A DNA stretch of 54,688 nucleotides from Azotobacter beijerinckii. GTDB lineage: Bacteria > Pseudomonadota > Gammaproteobacteria > Pseudomonadales > Pseudomonadaceae. The position numbers and the translations under genes were made by a program. Location: assembly GCF_900110885.1 (NCBI RefSeq), contig NZ_FOFJ01000028.1, positions 1 through 54,688 of the forward strand. Direction: 5' to 3'. How positions within the stretch are numbered: position 1 is the first letter of the stretch; every line of letters starts with the position of its first letter. Under the pieces are notes generated by a model, which saw only the letters and a program-made list of their open reading frames with translations, was not told the origin of the DNA and searched no databases. Shown piece by piece: positions 21,325 to 31,044 of this stretch.

Positions 21325-21657
21325 ATGACCATGGTGGATTACGCGACCGGCATCCGGGCCTGCAGCGCCTGCGCCGTCGCCTGCGACGAGTGCGCCAGGG
21401 CCTGCCGGCAAACCGATCCGCAAACCCTGAGCCGCTGCATGGAACTCAGCCAGGACTGCGCCGACGTCTGCCGCCTGACCGCCCTGCTGATGGTGCGGGA
21501 AAGCGAATGGGCGAAAATCCTCTGCCGCCTGTGCGCGCGGACCTGCGAAGCCTGCGCCGAGGAATGCGCCCGGCAGCGCCTGGCCGAGTGCCAGGAATGC
21601 GCCCAGACCTGCCAGCACTGCGCCGAAGAATGCGAACTGCTGAGCGAGGCGGCGTAG
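21325..21657 (+). CDS. Cys-rich four-helix copper-binding type protein (DUF326/Csp-like)
   Basis: This 110-aa protein contains 18 Cys spaced mainly as CxxC and CxxxC along four amphipathic helices (CSACAVACDECARAC near the N-terminus, CQECAQTCQHCAEEC near the C-terminus). This is the DUF326 pattern seen in copper storage proteins (Csp), which bind many Cu(I) ions inside a four-helix bundle. No signal peptide is visible, so a cytosolic Csp3-like role is inferred. ATG 21325 follows cgaggagg; MTMVDYATG is the N-terminus. A universal stress protein gene follows after 290 bases. Confidence 0.82.
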   Translation: MTMVDYATGIRACSACAVACDECARACRQTDPQTLSRCMELSQDCADVCRLTALLMVRESEWAKILCRLCARTCEACAEECARQRLAECQECAQTCQHCAEECELLSEAA

Positions 21658-21947
21658 GCTATCTGCCAGTCAGGTCTGCCAGAACCGCAACACCGGATGT
21701 CCATCCCCCCCTCCGGGTGCCGTAGCGCCGCATGCCGCGCTGGGTCGGCGCCAGCAGGGACGGCATGCACGATACCAGCCCCCTCCACTGTTTGGCCCGG
21801 ACACTGCGTTGCGCGTTTGCCGGAGGCGGCCGGCCCCCCACGCCGCCTTGCCATGGCTCAAGGAATCGCGCATTAGTGCCGCCGGAGACTTTTCTGTTGG
21901 CGATCGGGCGTCATACTTGCTGCAGGCCCACCGCACAGGACACGACC

Positions 21948-22388
21948 ATGCCCTACCAACACATCATGACCGCCGTCGATCTCACCGACGAGTGCCATCC
22001 GGTCATCCGCCGCGCCATCGGCTTAGCCAACTGCTTCCAGGCCCGGCTGTCGCTGGTGCATATCGTCGAGCCGATGGCCATGGCCTTCGGCGGAGACGTG
22101 CCGATGGACCTGTCGACGCTGCAGCAGCAACAGACCGATCAGGCGCGCGAGCGGGTCGAAGCCTTCGCCAGCCAGTATCCCGAACTGCTGCCCGAGCGAC
22201 GGCATATCCTCTTCGGCCAGCCGCGCCAGGAAATCCACCAGTTGGCGAGGGAGCAGGGATGCGACCTGATCGTGGTCGGCAGCCATGGCCGCCACGGCCT
22301 CGCCCTGCTGCTCGGCTCGACCGCCAACGACCTGCTGCACGGCGCGCCCTGCGACGTGCTGGCGGTACGCCTGAAGAAACCCGAGTGA
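21948..22388 (+). CDS. Universal stress protein (UspA family)
   Basis: This 146-aa single-domain protein has the Usp fold: N-terminal strand with the ATP-type Asp (HIMTAVDLTDE), a middle loop HIVEP, and the C-terminal nucleotide-binding motif VGSHGRHGLALLLGSTAND, a GxxG...GST version. It probably binds ATP and supports survival under stress. ATG 21948 begins the family N-terminus MPYQHI. It converges on the 226-aa gene at 22426. Confidence 0.87.
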   Translation: MPYQHIMTAVDLTDECHPVIRRAIGLANCFQARLSLVHIVEPMAMAFGGDVPMDLSTLQQQQTDQARERVEAFASQYPELLPERRHILFGQPRQEIHQLAREQGCDLIVVGSHGRHGLALLLGSTANDLLHGAPCDVLAVRLKKPE

Positions 22389-22425
22389 AGAATCGCCCCT
22401 CTCCCGGCCGGGAGAGGGGCCGCGC

Positions 22426-23106
22426 TCAGTCCTCGTCGGCGCTCATCACCAGCGGACGGATCTTCGCGAGCTGGATCTCCAGCGAATAGCTCATGCTGGA
22501 AGCCATGGAGAAGAAGGTCAGGAAGGCCTTGAGATTCGAGTCGCCGCCGCAGGTGGCATGGATGCGCTGCCAAAACGCCTGGTTGACCAGCTGCAGTTGC
22601 TGGAAGAGGCGCACCAGGCCTTTCAACTCCCAGTCGGCGTGGCGCCTTTCCCGGCAGTTGAAATACTGCCGCGCCAGGTAGAGCGATACCGCGCGCAGGG
22701 CGAACTCCTGCTGGCTGGCGAACGGCAGATGCTGCTGCGCCATGGGCCGCAGGCGAGCCAGCCGGGGACAGGCGCTGGTCGCCATGATCACCCCGAGCAG
22801 GGAACGCACGCCCTCCTCCAGACTGACCTGCTTGCGATACTCCCGTTCCGGCGTGCACACCCGGACCTGCGCCTTCTGGAACGCCGGCAGGCCCAGGAAG
22901 TCCTCGATCACCCCCTGCAGGTCGAGCGCCGCCGGGCAGTGGCTGTACTGCGCCGGACTCAGCGGGCAGTTGCTGCACTGCTGGTATTCCAGGCGCGTCC
23001 AGCCGGGCGCAGCCTCGGCGTGCGTGCGGTCATAGCCTCGCTCCAGTTCGATGCGATAGCTGAAGGCGTGCTGCTCATCCAGGGTGATGTGATATTCGAT
23101 TGCCAT
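22426..23106 (-). CDS. Conserved hypothetical protein (226 aa)
   Basis: This soluble 226-aa protein starts MAIEYHITLDEQHAFSYRI. It has a Cys motif (CSNCPLSPAQYSHC, about residues 44-57) that may bind metal, then helices. In pseudomonads a gene of this type lies between a Usp gene and uup, as here. No enzyme motif is recognisable and I propose no function. The start is ATG 23106; uup ends about 80 bases upstream on the same strand. Confidence 0.75.
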   Translation of the reverse strand: MAIEYHITLDEQHAFSYRIELERGYDRTHAEAAPGWTRLEYQQCSNCPLSPAQYSHCPAALDLQGVIEDFLGLPAFQKAQVRVCTPEREYRKQVSLEEGVRSLLGVIMATSACPRLARLRPMAQQHLPFASQQEFALRAVSLYLARQYFNCRERRHADWELKGLVRLFQQLQLVNQAFWQRIHATCGGDSNLKAFLTFFSMASSMSYSLEIQLAKIRPLVMSADED

Positions 23107-23183
23107 ACTGTCTTCCGGCCGGTCGCTGAGAGGAAAACCGCGGCGCCCGGCTGCCTCGCCGCGCGCCCGGTCCGGCGAGCAGG

Positions 23184-25100
23184 TCAGCTTTCCTCGAGCT
23201 CCGCCCAGCGCTCCAGCAGGCGGTCCAGATCCTGCTGCAGGCTTTCCAGACGCGCCAGGGTGGCCGAGGCCTGCTCCGCCGGCTGCTGGTAGAAGGCCGG
23301 ATCGGCGATGCGTCCCTGCAGCGCGGTCAGTTCCGCTTCCACGGCCTCGATCTGGCCGGGGAGCGCCTCCAGCTCGCGCTGCAGTTTATAACTCAGCTTC
23401 TTCTTGCTGACCGTCGACGGGCTGGCAGTTTCCGCCGCGACGGCAGCCGGAGCCTCCTTTTTCGACGCCTCGTCCCGGCCCTGGCGTTCGCCGACGCCCA
23501 AGAGGCGCGGCGAGCCGCCCTGGCGCAGCCAGTCCTGGTAGCCGCCGACGTATTCGCGGACCCGGCCTTCGCCCTCGAACACCAGGGTGCTGGTCACCAC
23601 GTTGTCGAGGAAAGCCCGGTCGTGGCTGACCATCAGCACGGTGCCGGGGAAGTCCAGCAGGATTTCTTCCAATAGCTCCAGGGTTTCCACGTCCAGGTCG
23701 TTGGTCGGCTCGTCGAGCACCAGCAGGTTGGCCGGCTTGCTGAACAGCTTGGCCAGCAGCAGGCGCGCGCGCTCGCCGCCGGACAGCGCCTTGACCGGGG
23801 TGCGCGCGCGCTGCGGACTGAACAGGAAATCGCCGAGATAGCTCAGCACATGGCGGTTTTGACCGTTGATGGTGATGAACTCGCGGCCTTCGGCGATGTT
23901 ATCGATCACCGTCTTTTCCGGCTCCAGCTGGTGGCGCAACTGGTCGAAATAAGCCACCTCCAGCTTGGTACCGACGTCGATGCGGCCGCTGGTGGGCTGC
24001 AGCTCGCCGAGCAGCAGCTTGAGCAGAGTGGTCTTGCCGGTACCGTTGGCGCCGAGCAGGCCGATCCGATCGCCACGCTGCAGAACCATGGAGAAGTCGC
24101 TAATCAGCGGCTCGCCACCGGGGTGGGCGAAGCCGACGTGCTCGACGACGATCACCTGCTTGCCGGACTTCTCCGCCGTCTCCACCTGGAAGCTGGCCTT
24201 GCCCTGGCGCTCGCGGCGCTCGGAGCGCTCGGCACGCATCGCCTTGAGTGCGCGAACGCGGCCCTCGTTGCGGGTGCGGCGGGCCTTGATGCCCTGGCGG
24301 ATCCACACTTCCTCCTGGGCCAGGCGCTTGTCGAACAGCGCGTTGGCAGCCTCCTCGGCGGCGAGCTGCTGCTCCTTGTGCACCAGGAAGCTGGCGTAGT
24401 CGCCGTTCCAGTCGATCAGATGGCCACGATCCAGCTCGAGGATACGCGTCGCCAGGTTCTGCAGGAAAGCGCGGTCGTGGGTGATGAACAGCACGGCGCC
24501 GTTGAAGCCGCTCAGGGCCTCTTCCAGCCAGGCGATGGCGCCGATGTCGAGGTGGTTGGTCGGTTCGTCGAGAAGCAACAGGTCGGGCTCGGACACCAGC
24601 GCCTGGGCCAGCAGCACGCGCCGGCGCCAGCCGCCGGACAGCTCGGCGAGGGTCTTGTCGGCCGGCAGCTGCAGGCGGCTCAGGGTGCTGTCGACCAGTT
24701 GCTGCAGGCGCCAGCCATCCTTCGCCTCCAGCTCCTGCTGGACGTGCATGAGCTTGTCCAGGTCGGCGTCGCTGTGAATGCTCTGGCTCAGGTGATGGTA
24801 CTGGGCGAGCAGGTCGCCAACCCCGGCCAGGCCCTCGGCGACCACATCGAACACGGTCCGCTCGTCGGCACGCGGCAGCTCCTGCGGCAGTTCGCCGATC
24901 TTCAGCCCCGGCGCGCGCCAGATCTCGCCATCGTCGGCGCTCTGCTCGCCCTTGACCAGACGCAGCATGCTGGACTTGCCGGTGCCGTTGCGGCCGATGA
25001 CGCAGACACGCTCGCCGCGGGCGATCTGCCAGGACACCTTGTCGAGCAACGGCATGGCGCCATAGGCGAGGGAAACGTCGGTGAACTTGAGCAGAGTCAT
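23184..25100 (-). CDS. uup: ABC-F family ATPase Uup
   Basis: This 638-aa protein has two ABC domains in tandem and no membrane domain. Walker A motifs are GRNGTGKSS and GANGTGKTT, and the signature motifs are LSGGWRRR and LSGGERARL. The ABC-F linker lies between the domains, and the C-terminal Uup coiled coil (about residues 560-638) is present. Uup binds ribosomes and branched DNA and lowers precise transposon excision. ATG 25100 starts the family N-terminus MTLLKFTDVSLAYG; the upstream frame is not conserved. It is divergent from slt across about 180 bases. Confidence 0.92.
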   Translation of the reverse strand: MTLLKFTDVSLAYGAMPLLDKVSWQIARGERVCVIGRNGTGKSSMLRLVKGEQSADDGEIWRAPGLKIGELPQELPRADERTVFDVVAEGLAGVGDLLAQYHHLSQSIHSDADLDKLMHVQQELEAKDGWRLQQLVDSTLSRLQLPADKTLAELSGGWRRRVLLAQALVSEPDLLLLDEPTNHLDIGAIAWLEEALSGFNGAVLFITHDRAFLQNLATRILELDRGHLIDWNGDYASFLVHKEQQLAAEEAANALFDKRLAQEEVWIRQGIKARRTRNEGRVRALKAMRAERSERRERQGKASFQVETAEKSGKQVIVVEHVGFAHPGGEPLISDFSMVLQRGDRIGLLGANGTGKTTLLKLLLGELQPTSGRIDVGTKLEVAYFDQLRHQLEPEKTVIDNIAEGREFITINGQNRHVLSYLGDFLFSPQRARTPVKALSGGERARLLLAKLFSKPANLLVLDEPTNDLDVETLELLEEILLDFPGTVLMVSHDRAFLDNVVTSTLVFEGEGRVREYVGGYQDWLRQGGSPRLLGVGERQGRDEASKKEAPAAVAAETASPSTVSKKKLSYKLQRELEALPGQIEAVEAELTALQGRIADPAFYQQPAEQASATLARLESLQQDLDRLLERWAELEES

Positions 25101-25283
25101 GGGCAAGGTCTCGAGAAAAATCGGCGAGCATTCTATCAGGCCCGGACGCTGGCCACGCCCGGCCATTCGACCGCGCTCCCCGAAAGGCTTTTCGGTACGC
25201 TGTCAATACACCGGGCGCTACAGCTAAACTAGATAAGAGTTCCATTAGCTTCTTACGTCGCCACTCCTTCCCCGAGAAGCGCC

Positions 25284-27215
25284 ATGCGCAGTCGATTGCT
25301 CAGCCTGTTTTTCTGCCTGTCCCTGATCCCCTTGGCCTCCACTCGCGCCGAGGCAGCATCGCTCGGCGAGCAGCGCATCCTCTACGACCAGGCCAAGCAG
25401 GCGCTGGCCAGGGGTGATGCCGGCCCCTACCTGCGCAACCGCCAGGCCCTGCGCGACTATCCGCTGGAGCCCTATCTGGCCTACGACGAACTGACCGCCC
25501 GGCTGAAGAGCGCCAGCGACGAGGAAATCGAGAAATTCCTCGCCGAACATGGCGACCTGCCACAGGTCGGCTGGATGAAACTGCGCTGGCTGCGCTGGCT
25601 GGCCGAGCGCGGCGACTGGCGGACCTTCGTCGACTACTACGACCCGGCCTTGAACTTCACCGAGCTGGACTGCCTGTACGGCCAGTACCAGCTCGGCCAC
25701 GGCCATAAGGCCGAAGGCTATGCGACCGCCGAGAAGTTCTGGCTGGTCGGCAAATCGCAACCCGAAGCCTGCGACACACTGTTCGGACTCTGGGCCGCCG
25801 ACGGCCAACTGACCGACCAGAAGCGCTGGCAACGCCTCCGGCTGGCCGCCGACGCGGGCAACTACGGCCTGGCCACCCACCTGGCGAAAAGCGCCCCCGC
25901 CTTCGAGCGCGAAGGCCTGTTGATGGTGGAGGTGGGGCAGAAGCCGCAACTGCTGCTGAGCCAGGACTCGCGCTTCGCGCCGGCGAGCGAGCGGATAGCC
26001 GACGTGGTCGGGCTCGGCCTGCGCCGCATGGCCCGCCAGGACCCGGACAAGGCCCTGGCCCTGCTCGACGGCTACGCTCGGCGCATGCCGTTCTCCGGTG
26101 AAGAGAAGGTGGCGATCGCCCGGGAAATCGGTTTGACCCTGGCCAAGCGCTTCGACAGCCGGGCCCTCGAGGTGATGGCCGAATACGATCCGGAACTGCG
26201 CGACAAGATCGTGGCCGAATGGCGCGCCCGCCTGCTGCTGCGCCTCGGCCGCTGGGACGAGGCCTATCGCCTGACCAGCCGGATGCCCCAGGAACTCGCC
26301 AGCAGCAACCGCTGGCGCTACTGGCAGGCACGCAGCCTGCAACTGGCTCAGCCGCATAGCCAACAGGCGACCGGACTCTACCAGCCGGTCGCCCGCGAAC
26401 GGGATTTCTACGGTTTTCTCGCCGCCGATCGCCTCCAGGTGCCCTACCAGCTGAACCACAAGCCGATGGCACTGGATCCCCGGGTGGTGCAGAAGGTCCG
26501 CAACGCCGCGGGCATCCGCCGGGCCCTGGAGTTCTACGCCCGGGGACAGATCGTCGACGCGCGCCGCGAGTGGTATCACGTCAGTCGCCTGTTCAGCCGC
26601 GAGGAAATGGTCGCCCAGGCCAGGCTGGCCTACGACATGGGCTGGTACTTCCCGGCCATCCGCACCATCAGCCAGGCGCAGTACTGGGACGATCTGGAGA
26701 TTCGCTTCCCGATGGCCCACCAGGGCAGCATGACCCGCGCCGCCCAGAGTCGCGGCCTGCATTCGAGCTGGGTGTTCGCCATCACCCGCCAGGAAAGCGC
26801 TTTCATGAACGATGCCCGCTCCGGTGTCGGCGCCGGCGGTCTGATGCAGCTGATGCCGGCCACCGCCCAGGAAACCGCGCGCAAGTTCGGCATCCCGCTG
26901 AGTTCACCGAGCCAGGTCTACGACCCGGACACCAATATCCAGCTCGGCGCGGCCTACCTCAGCCAGGTGCATGCCCAGTTCGGCGGCAACCGGGTGCTCG
27001 CTTCCGCCGCCTATAACGCCGGCCCCGGCCGTGTGCGCCAGTGGCTGCGCGGCGCCGATCATCTGGCCTTCGACGTCTGGGTAGAAAGCATCCCCTTCGA
27101 CGAAACCCGCCAGTACGTGCAGAACGTGCTGTCCTACTCGGTGATCTACGGACACAAGCTCAACGCTCCGCAACCCCTGGTGGAGTGGCACGAGCGCTAT
27201 TTCGACGATCAATAG
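25284..27215 (+). CDS. slt: Soluble lytic murein transglycosylase
   Basis: This 643-aa periplasmic enzyme cleaves peptidoglycan between MurNAc and GlcNAc, forming 1,6-anhydro ends. A signal peptide (MRSRLLSLFFCLSLI, cut near residue 24) is followed by the superhelical U-domain, a linker domain and the C-terminal lysozyme-like domain. The catalytic Glu is E504 in ITRQESAF; the GVGAGGLMQLMPATA and AYNAGPGR motifs follow. All match Slt70. The start is ATG 25284, preceded by gagaagcgcc. It converges on yegS. Confidence 0.92.
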   Translation: MRSRLLSLFFCLSLIPLASTRAEAASLGEQRILYDQAKQALARGDAGPYLRNRQALRDYPLEPYLAYDELTARLKSASDEEIEKFLAEHGDLPQVGWMKLRWLRWLAERGDWRTFVDYYDPALNFTELDCLYGQYQLGHGHKAEGYATAEKFWLVGKSQPEACDTLFGLWAADGQLTDQKRWQRLRLAADAGNYGLATHLAKSAPAFEREGLLMVEVGQKPQLLLSQDSRFAPASERIADVVGLGLRRMARQDPDKALALLDGYARRMPFSGEEKVAIAREIGLTLAKRFDSRALEVMAEYDPELRDKIVAEWRARLLLRLGRWDEAYRLTSRMPQELASSNRWRYWQARSLQLAQPHSQQATGLYQPVARERDFYGFLAADRLQVPYQLNHKPMALDPRVVQKVRNAAGIRRALEFYARGQIVDARREWYHVSRLFSREEMVAQARLAYDMGWYFPAIRTISQAQYWDDLEIRFPMAHQGSMTRAAQSRGLHSSWVFAITRQESAFMNDARSGVGAGGLMQLMPATAQETARKFGIPLSSPSQVYDPDTNIQLGAAYLSQVHAQFGGNRVLASAAYNAGPGRVRQWLRGADHLAFDVWVESIPFDETRQYVQNVLSYSVIYGHKLNAPQPLVEWHERYFDDQ

Positions 27216-27240
27216 CGATCAGTCAGTACGCAGGGGCGCC

Positions 27241-28176
27241 TTATCGGCCCCCTGCAATTGCCGACCCGGCATTGCCGCGCAAGAGCGGCGAATCGGGCGG
27301 AAGATGCATCCGCAGCGCGCCCGCACGAACGCTGAAACGCAAGGCTTGGCTGTTTGCCGGCTCGCCGTCCAGGTTCAGGTCCAGACCTTCCGGCACCTCG
27401 ATCTCGACCCACGGCAGGCGCGCACCGATGGAGATGGTTTCCACGCCGAGAATGCGCAGGGAAATCAGCGTCCCGAGGGTGCTGAGCGGACTTCCCGCAT
27501 CCTCCGGCGCCGGCACGATGCACAGATCGAGCAGACCGTCGTCTACCAGCGCCTCGGGACAGAGCAGGTTGCCACCGCCGGCCTGGCGCCCGTTGCCGAT
27601 GCCCAGCGCGAGAAACTCGCCCTCCCAGCGGAAACCCGGCCCGCGGAAACGTCCGAAGGAGGCACCCAGTTCGGGGAAACGGGTCAGCCCGGTAAGCAGG
27701 TACGCCGCCCCGCCGAGGGCCTTCTTCAACTCTTCAGGGGTGCTGGCGGTGACCTTCGAGCCGAAGCCGCCGGTGGCCATGTTGAGAAACAGCTGGCCAT
27801 CCGCCTCGCCGAGATCCACCGGGCTGGGCGCGACCTCCAGAAGGGCCAGGGCCTCCGCCGGAGACAAGGGCACGCCCGCCGCCCGGGCGAAGTCGTTGGC
27901 CGTGCCCAGCGGCAGGATCGCCAGACTGGCATCAGTGCCGGCCAGAGCCATGGCTTCCGCCACCTCGCGCAAGGTGCCGTCGCCACCGCCGGCGACGAGC
28001 GTCGGATAGCCGGCCGCCAGCCCCTCTTCGACCAGCCGGCGGGCATCGCCGGCCTCCCAGGTCAGACGCACGGCAATCTCCCAGCCGGCCTTGCGCCGGG
28101 CGAGGACGGCGGCCCGCAACTCCTCGTTCGTCGCTTGCCGACCATGCAGCACCAGCCATGCCTTGCGCTCACCCAT
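27241..28176 (-). CDS. yegS: Lipid kinase YegS-like
   Basis: This 311-aa DAGK-catalytic-domain kinase has the nucleotide-binding loop VAGGGDGTLREV and PLGTANDFARA, which identify the YegS/diacylglycerol kinase family. YegS phosphorylates lipids such as phosphatidylglycerol in vitro; the physiological substrate is unknown. ATG 28176 is used, with gaggtgg 3-10 bases before it; a GTG at 28182 is also in frame. It converges with slt and lies downstream of moeA on the same strand, 70 bases after the moeA stop. Confidence 0.9.
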   Translation of the reverse strand: MGERKAWLVLHGRQATNEELRAAVLARRKAGWEIAVRLTWEAGDARRLVEEGLAAGYPTLVAGGGDGTLREVAEAMALAGTDASLAILPLGTANDFARAAGVPLSPAEALALLEVAPSPVDLGEADGQLFLNMATGGFGSKVTASTPEELKKALGGAAYLLTGLTRFPELGASFGRFRGPGFRWEGEFLALGIGNGRQAGGGNLLCPEALVDDGLLDLCIVPAPEDAGSPLSTLGTLISLRILGVETISIGARLPWVEIEVPEGLDLNLDGEPANSQALRFSVRAGALRMHLPPDSPLLRGNAGSAIAGGR

Positions 28177-28246
28177 CGCCACCTCGGAAATGCTCCCTAC
28201 CGGTATGGACAGCCGGAGGATAGCCGGTGCCGTTCCGTACGGAGCG

Positions 28247-29452
28247 TCAGCCCAGCACTTCGCTCAAGGGGATGAAGCACACCGGATCCCCCTCGGCCAA
28301 GGTCGTGTTCTCGGGGATCTCGACCAGCCCATCGGCCCAGGCGGCACTGAGCAGCACGCCAGGGCTCTGGTTCGGATAGAGCACGGCCCGCCCCTCCCCC
28401 AGGCGTGCGCGCAGATACTCGCGGCGCTTGCCGGGCTTGCTCCAGACGAAACCGGCCGGCACCGGAAAAGTCAGCGGCGCCACGGCCTGTACACCGAGAC
28501 GACGCAGCAGATAGGGCCGAGCCAGCAGGGCGAAGGTGACCAGCGAGGAGGCCGGGTTGCCCGGCAGGCCGACCACCGGGATGCCCCGGTAACGACCGAC
28601 GGTCAGCGGCTTGCCCGGCTTGATCGCCAGCTTCCACAAGGCCAACTCGCCCTCCTCGCGCAGGATCTGACCGAGGCAGTCCGCCTCGCCGACCGACACG
28701 CCGCCGGTCGAGAGAATCAGGTCGGCGCCCCCCAGTTCGCCGAGGCGAGCGCGGGTCAGCTGAGGGTCGTCGGGCAGGATGCCAGCATCCAGCACATTAC
28801 AGCCCAGGCGCTTCAGCCAGCTGTGCAACAGGGTACGGTTGCTGTTGTAGATCTGCCCCGGGCCCAGCGGCCGCCCCGGCTCGACCAGTTCGTCGCCGGT
28901 GGACAGCAGCGCCACTCGCGGCCGCCGCCGCACCGTCAACTCTGTGGCCCCCAGGGATGCGGCCAGCCCCAATTGCGCAGGCCCCAGACGACTGCCGGCG
29001 GCCAGTACGGTGTCGCCGCGGCGGGTCTCCTGACCCTGCTCGCGGATGTGCTGCCGCGGACGCAGGGCCTGGGCGAAGCATACCCGCCCGTCCTCGAGCA
29101 GCTCGGTGTTTTCCTGCAGCTCGACGCAGTCCGCCCCCTCCGGTACCGGGGCCCCGGTAAAGATTCGTGCACAGGTGCCGGGCCGCAAGGGTTCCGGGGC
29201 CTGCCCGGCGAAAATCGTCTGACTGACCGTCAGCGGCTCGCCCGTCCAGTCGGCCAGACGCAGGGCGTAACCGTCCATAGCGCTATTCGGCCAGGGCGGC
29301 AGATCCAGGGGAGAGATCAGGGGTTCGGCCAGCACACGCCCATCGGCATCATCCAGCGCAACCCGCTCGGACTCGCCGATCGGCTCCCGCTCGGCCAGTT
29401 GCAGCAGGCATTCGAGAGCCTCTTCGACGGACATCAGTGCGGACTTTTTCAT
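28247..29452 (-). CDS. moeA: Molybdopterin molybdenumtransferase MoeA
   Basis: This 401-aa protein inserts molybdate into adenylylated molybdopterin. N-terminal domain motifs include PPWPNSAMDGYALR; the MoCF domain shows STGDELVEPG and TGGVSVGEADC; the C-terminal part has GLPGNPASS. All are MoeA hallmarks. The start is ATG 29452 (MKKSALMSVEEAL). It overlaps no gene but begins 4 bases after the moaB stop, so the two are in one operon. Confidence 0.93.
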   Translation of the reverse strand: MKKSALMSVEEALECLLQLAEREPIGESERVALDDADGRVLAEPLISPLDLPPWPNSAMDGYALRLADWTGEPLTVSQTIFAGQAPEPLRPGTCARIFTGAPVPEGADCVELQENTELLEDGRVCFAQALRPRQHIREQGQETRRGDTVLAAGSRLGPAQLGLAASLGATELTVRRRPRVALLSTGDELVEPGRPLGPGQIYNSNRTLLHSWLKRLGCNVLDAGILPDDPQLTRARLGELGGADLILSTGGVSVGEADCLGQILREEGELALWKLAIKPGKPLTVGRYRGIPVVGLPGNPASSLVTFALLARPYLLRRLGVQAVAPLTFPVPAGFVWSKPGKRREYLRARLGEGRAVLYPNQSPGVLLSAAWADGLVEIPENTTLAEGDPVCFIPLSEVLG

Positions 29453-29456
29453 CGTC

Positions 29457-29996
29457 CTACCCACGTGTCTCGCAGAGCGGTACCGGTTTCAGATGGGGTA
29501 CGAAGCTGCACGGCCGATGGCGGGCGTCCAACTGCTCGGCCAGGATGCCGTCCCAAGCCGTTGCGCACGCGCCGGTCGAGCCCGGCAGGCAACAGACCAG
29601 GGTGCCATTGGCCAGACCGGCCAGCGCGCGGGACTGCACGGTGGAGGTACCGATCTCGGCCATGGAAATGTGCCGGAACAACTCGCCGAAACCGTCGACC
29701 TGCTTGTCGAACAGGCAGGCCACCGCTTCGGGGGTACTGTCGCGGCCGGTAAAACCGGTTCCGCCGGTGATCAGCACGACCTGTACATCCTTGTCGGCGA
29801 TCCAGGCGGCGACCACAGCACGGATGTGGTACAAATCGTCCTTGAGCAGCAGCCGCGCGGCCAGCCTGTGTCCGGCCGCGCTCAGGCGCTCGACGAGCAG
29901 TTGACCAGAGGTGTCGGTTGCCAGAGTGCGGGTGTCGCTGACAGTCAATACTGCGATGTTCAACGGCACGAAGGCCGCCTCAACCTTGTGACTCAT
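29457..29996 (-). CDS. moaB: Molybdenum cofactor biosynthesis protein B
   Basis: This 179-aa MoCF-fold protein has the motif [16 protein letters not shown] and a C-terminal [14 protein letters not shown]. MoaB/MogA proteins adenylylate molybdopterin for MoeA; the N-terminal [19 protein letters not shown] is typical of MoaB. ATG 29996 begins a two-gene leftward unit with moeA. It is divergent from mobA over 67 bases, so all three molybdenum cofactor steps are clustered. Confidence 0.93.
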   Translation of the reverse strand: MSHKVEAAFVPLNIAVLTVSDTRTLATDTSGQLLVERLSAAGHRLAARLLLKDDLYHIRAVVAAWIADKDVQVVLITGGTGFTGRDSTPEAVACLFDKQVDGFGELFRHISMAEIGTSTVQSRALAGLANGTLVCCLPGSTGACATAWDGILAEQLDARHRPCSFVPHLKPVPLCETRG

Positions 29997-30063
29997 GCTG
30001 CCTTCCAGTGTTGTCGAGAAGTCGGGCCGGAGTTATACCATACGCCATCGCTGGAGCCATCCG

Positions 30064-30675
30064 ATGACTGTCCCTACTGCCCTGCCCCCCTGCTCCGTGC
30101 TGCTGCTGGCCGGCGGTCGCGGACAGCGCATGGGCGGTCGAGACAAGGGGCTGCTGGAATGGCGCGGCAAACCGTTGATCGCCCATCTGCATGCGCTGAC
30201 CCGACCGCTCACCGATGAGCTGATCGTTTCCTGCAATCGCAATACCGAACGCTATGCGGCCTATGCCGACCGCCTGGTGCACGACGACAGCCCCGACTTC
30301 CCCGGGCCTCTAGCCGGCATCCGCGCCGGACTGGCGGCAGCCCGGAATCCCTGGCTGCTGGTACTGCCCTGCGATGCGCCACGGCTCGATGCAGGGCTGC
30401 TGTACAGCATGCGCCAGAATGCCGCCGACCACCCAGGCCAGCCTCTGCTGCTACGCCAAGGCGAACAGTGGGAACCCCTGTTCTGCCTGTTGCCCAAGAG
30501 CTTGGGACCAGCCCTTGAGCGAGCCTGGCAAGATGGCGAACGCAGTCCGCGCCGGGCCCTCCTGGCACACAAGGCCACAGCCCTGCAATGCCCTTCAGAG
30601 GACCCCCGGCTAGCCAACCTGAACACACCGCAATTGCTGGCCGAAGGGGAAAACGAAGCAAGCCACCACAACTGA
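30064..30675 (+). CDS. mobA: Molybdenum cofactor guanylyltransferase MobA
   Basis: This 203-aa protein converts Mo-MPT and GTP to Mo-MGD for DMSO-reductase-type enzymes. The GTP-binding signature [19 protein letters not shown] (residues 14-32) and the mid-protein PCDAPRLD, with its metal-binding Asp, are present. ATG 30064 follows ggagccatccg. It is divergent from moaB-moeA and is the last gene before the tRNA-Pro(CGG) locus. Confidence 0.92.
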   Translation: MTVPTALPPCSVLLLAGGRGQRMGGRDKGLLEWRGKPLIAHLHALTRPLTDELIVSCNRNTERYAAYADRLVHDDSPDFPGPLAGIRAGLAAARNPWLLVLPCDAPRLDAGLLYSMRQNAADHPGQPLLLRQGEQWEPLFCLLPKSLGPALERAWQDGERSPRRALLAHKATALQCPSEDPRLANLNTPQLLAEGENEASHHN

Positions 30676-30801
30676 CGGCACTGCCACGCTCGCGTCAAAC
30701 GACATCGAGCACGCTGCTTGTCTCGAGGCAGTCGTTTCGTTTACTGCGATCAACGTGCAGAGGAACTTTCAGCCACAAAAGTACGGCCTGCCGGAAACGA
30801 A

Positions 30802-30824
30802 AAAGCCCGCACAAGGCGGGCTTT
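30802..30824 (-). terminator. Intrinsic terminator after tRNA-Pro(CGG)
   Basis: The 9-bp stem aaagcccgc/gcgggcttt with loop acaag is followed, reading leftward, by T-rich sequence (tttttcg on the reverse strand). It lies 36 bases downstream of the tRNA 3' end. Confidence 0.8.
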
Positions 30825-30860
30825 ACCGGTTCCTCTAGTATCAAATCTAGAGGCGGGATA

Positions 30861-30937
30861 TGGTCGGAGCGACTGGATTCGAACCAGCGACCTTCTCGTC
30901 CCGAACGAGACGCGCTACCAAGCTGCGCTACGCTCCG
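30861..30937 (-). tRNA. tRNA-Pro(CGG)
   Basis: The 77-nt reverse-strand cloverleaf has acceptor CGGAGCG paired with CGCTCCG, D-arm GCGCAGCTTGGTAGCGC, anticodon stem TCTCG/CGAGA with loop TTCGGGA (anticodon CGG), and T-arm GCTGG-TTCGAAT-CCAGT. The 3' CCA is encoded. It is 5' of the debris region that ends at the second tRNA-Pro. Confidence 0.95.
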
Positions 30938-31044
30938 AAGATGGCGCGCATTCTACAGAAAAAGTTTTCCTGCACAAGGGGTTAGATGAAAAATTTTATG
31001 GGTCGCGCCTCAAGAGACTCGAGCCGTCAACTACTGACTGTAGC

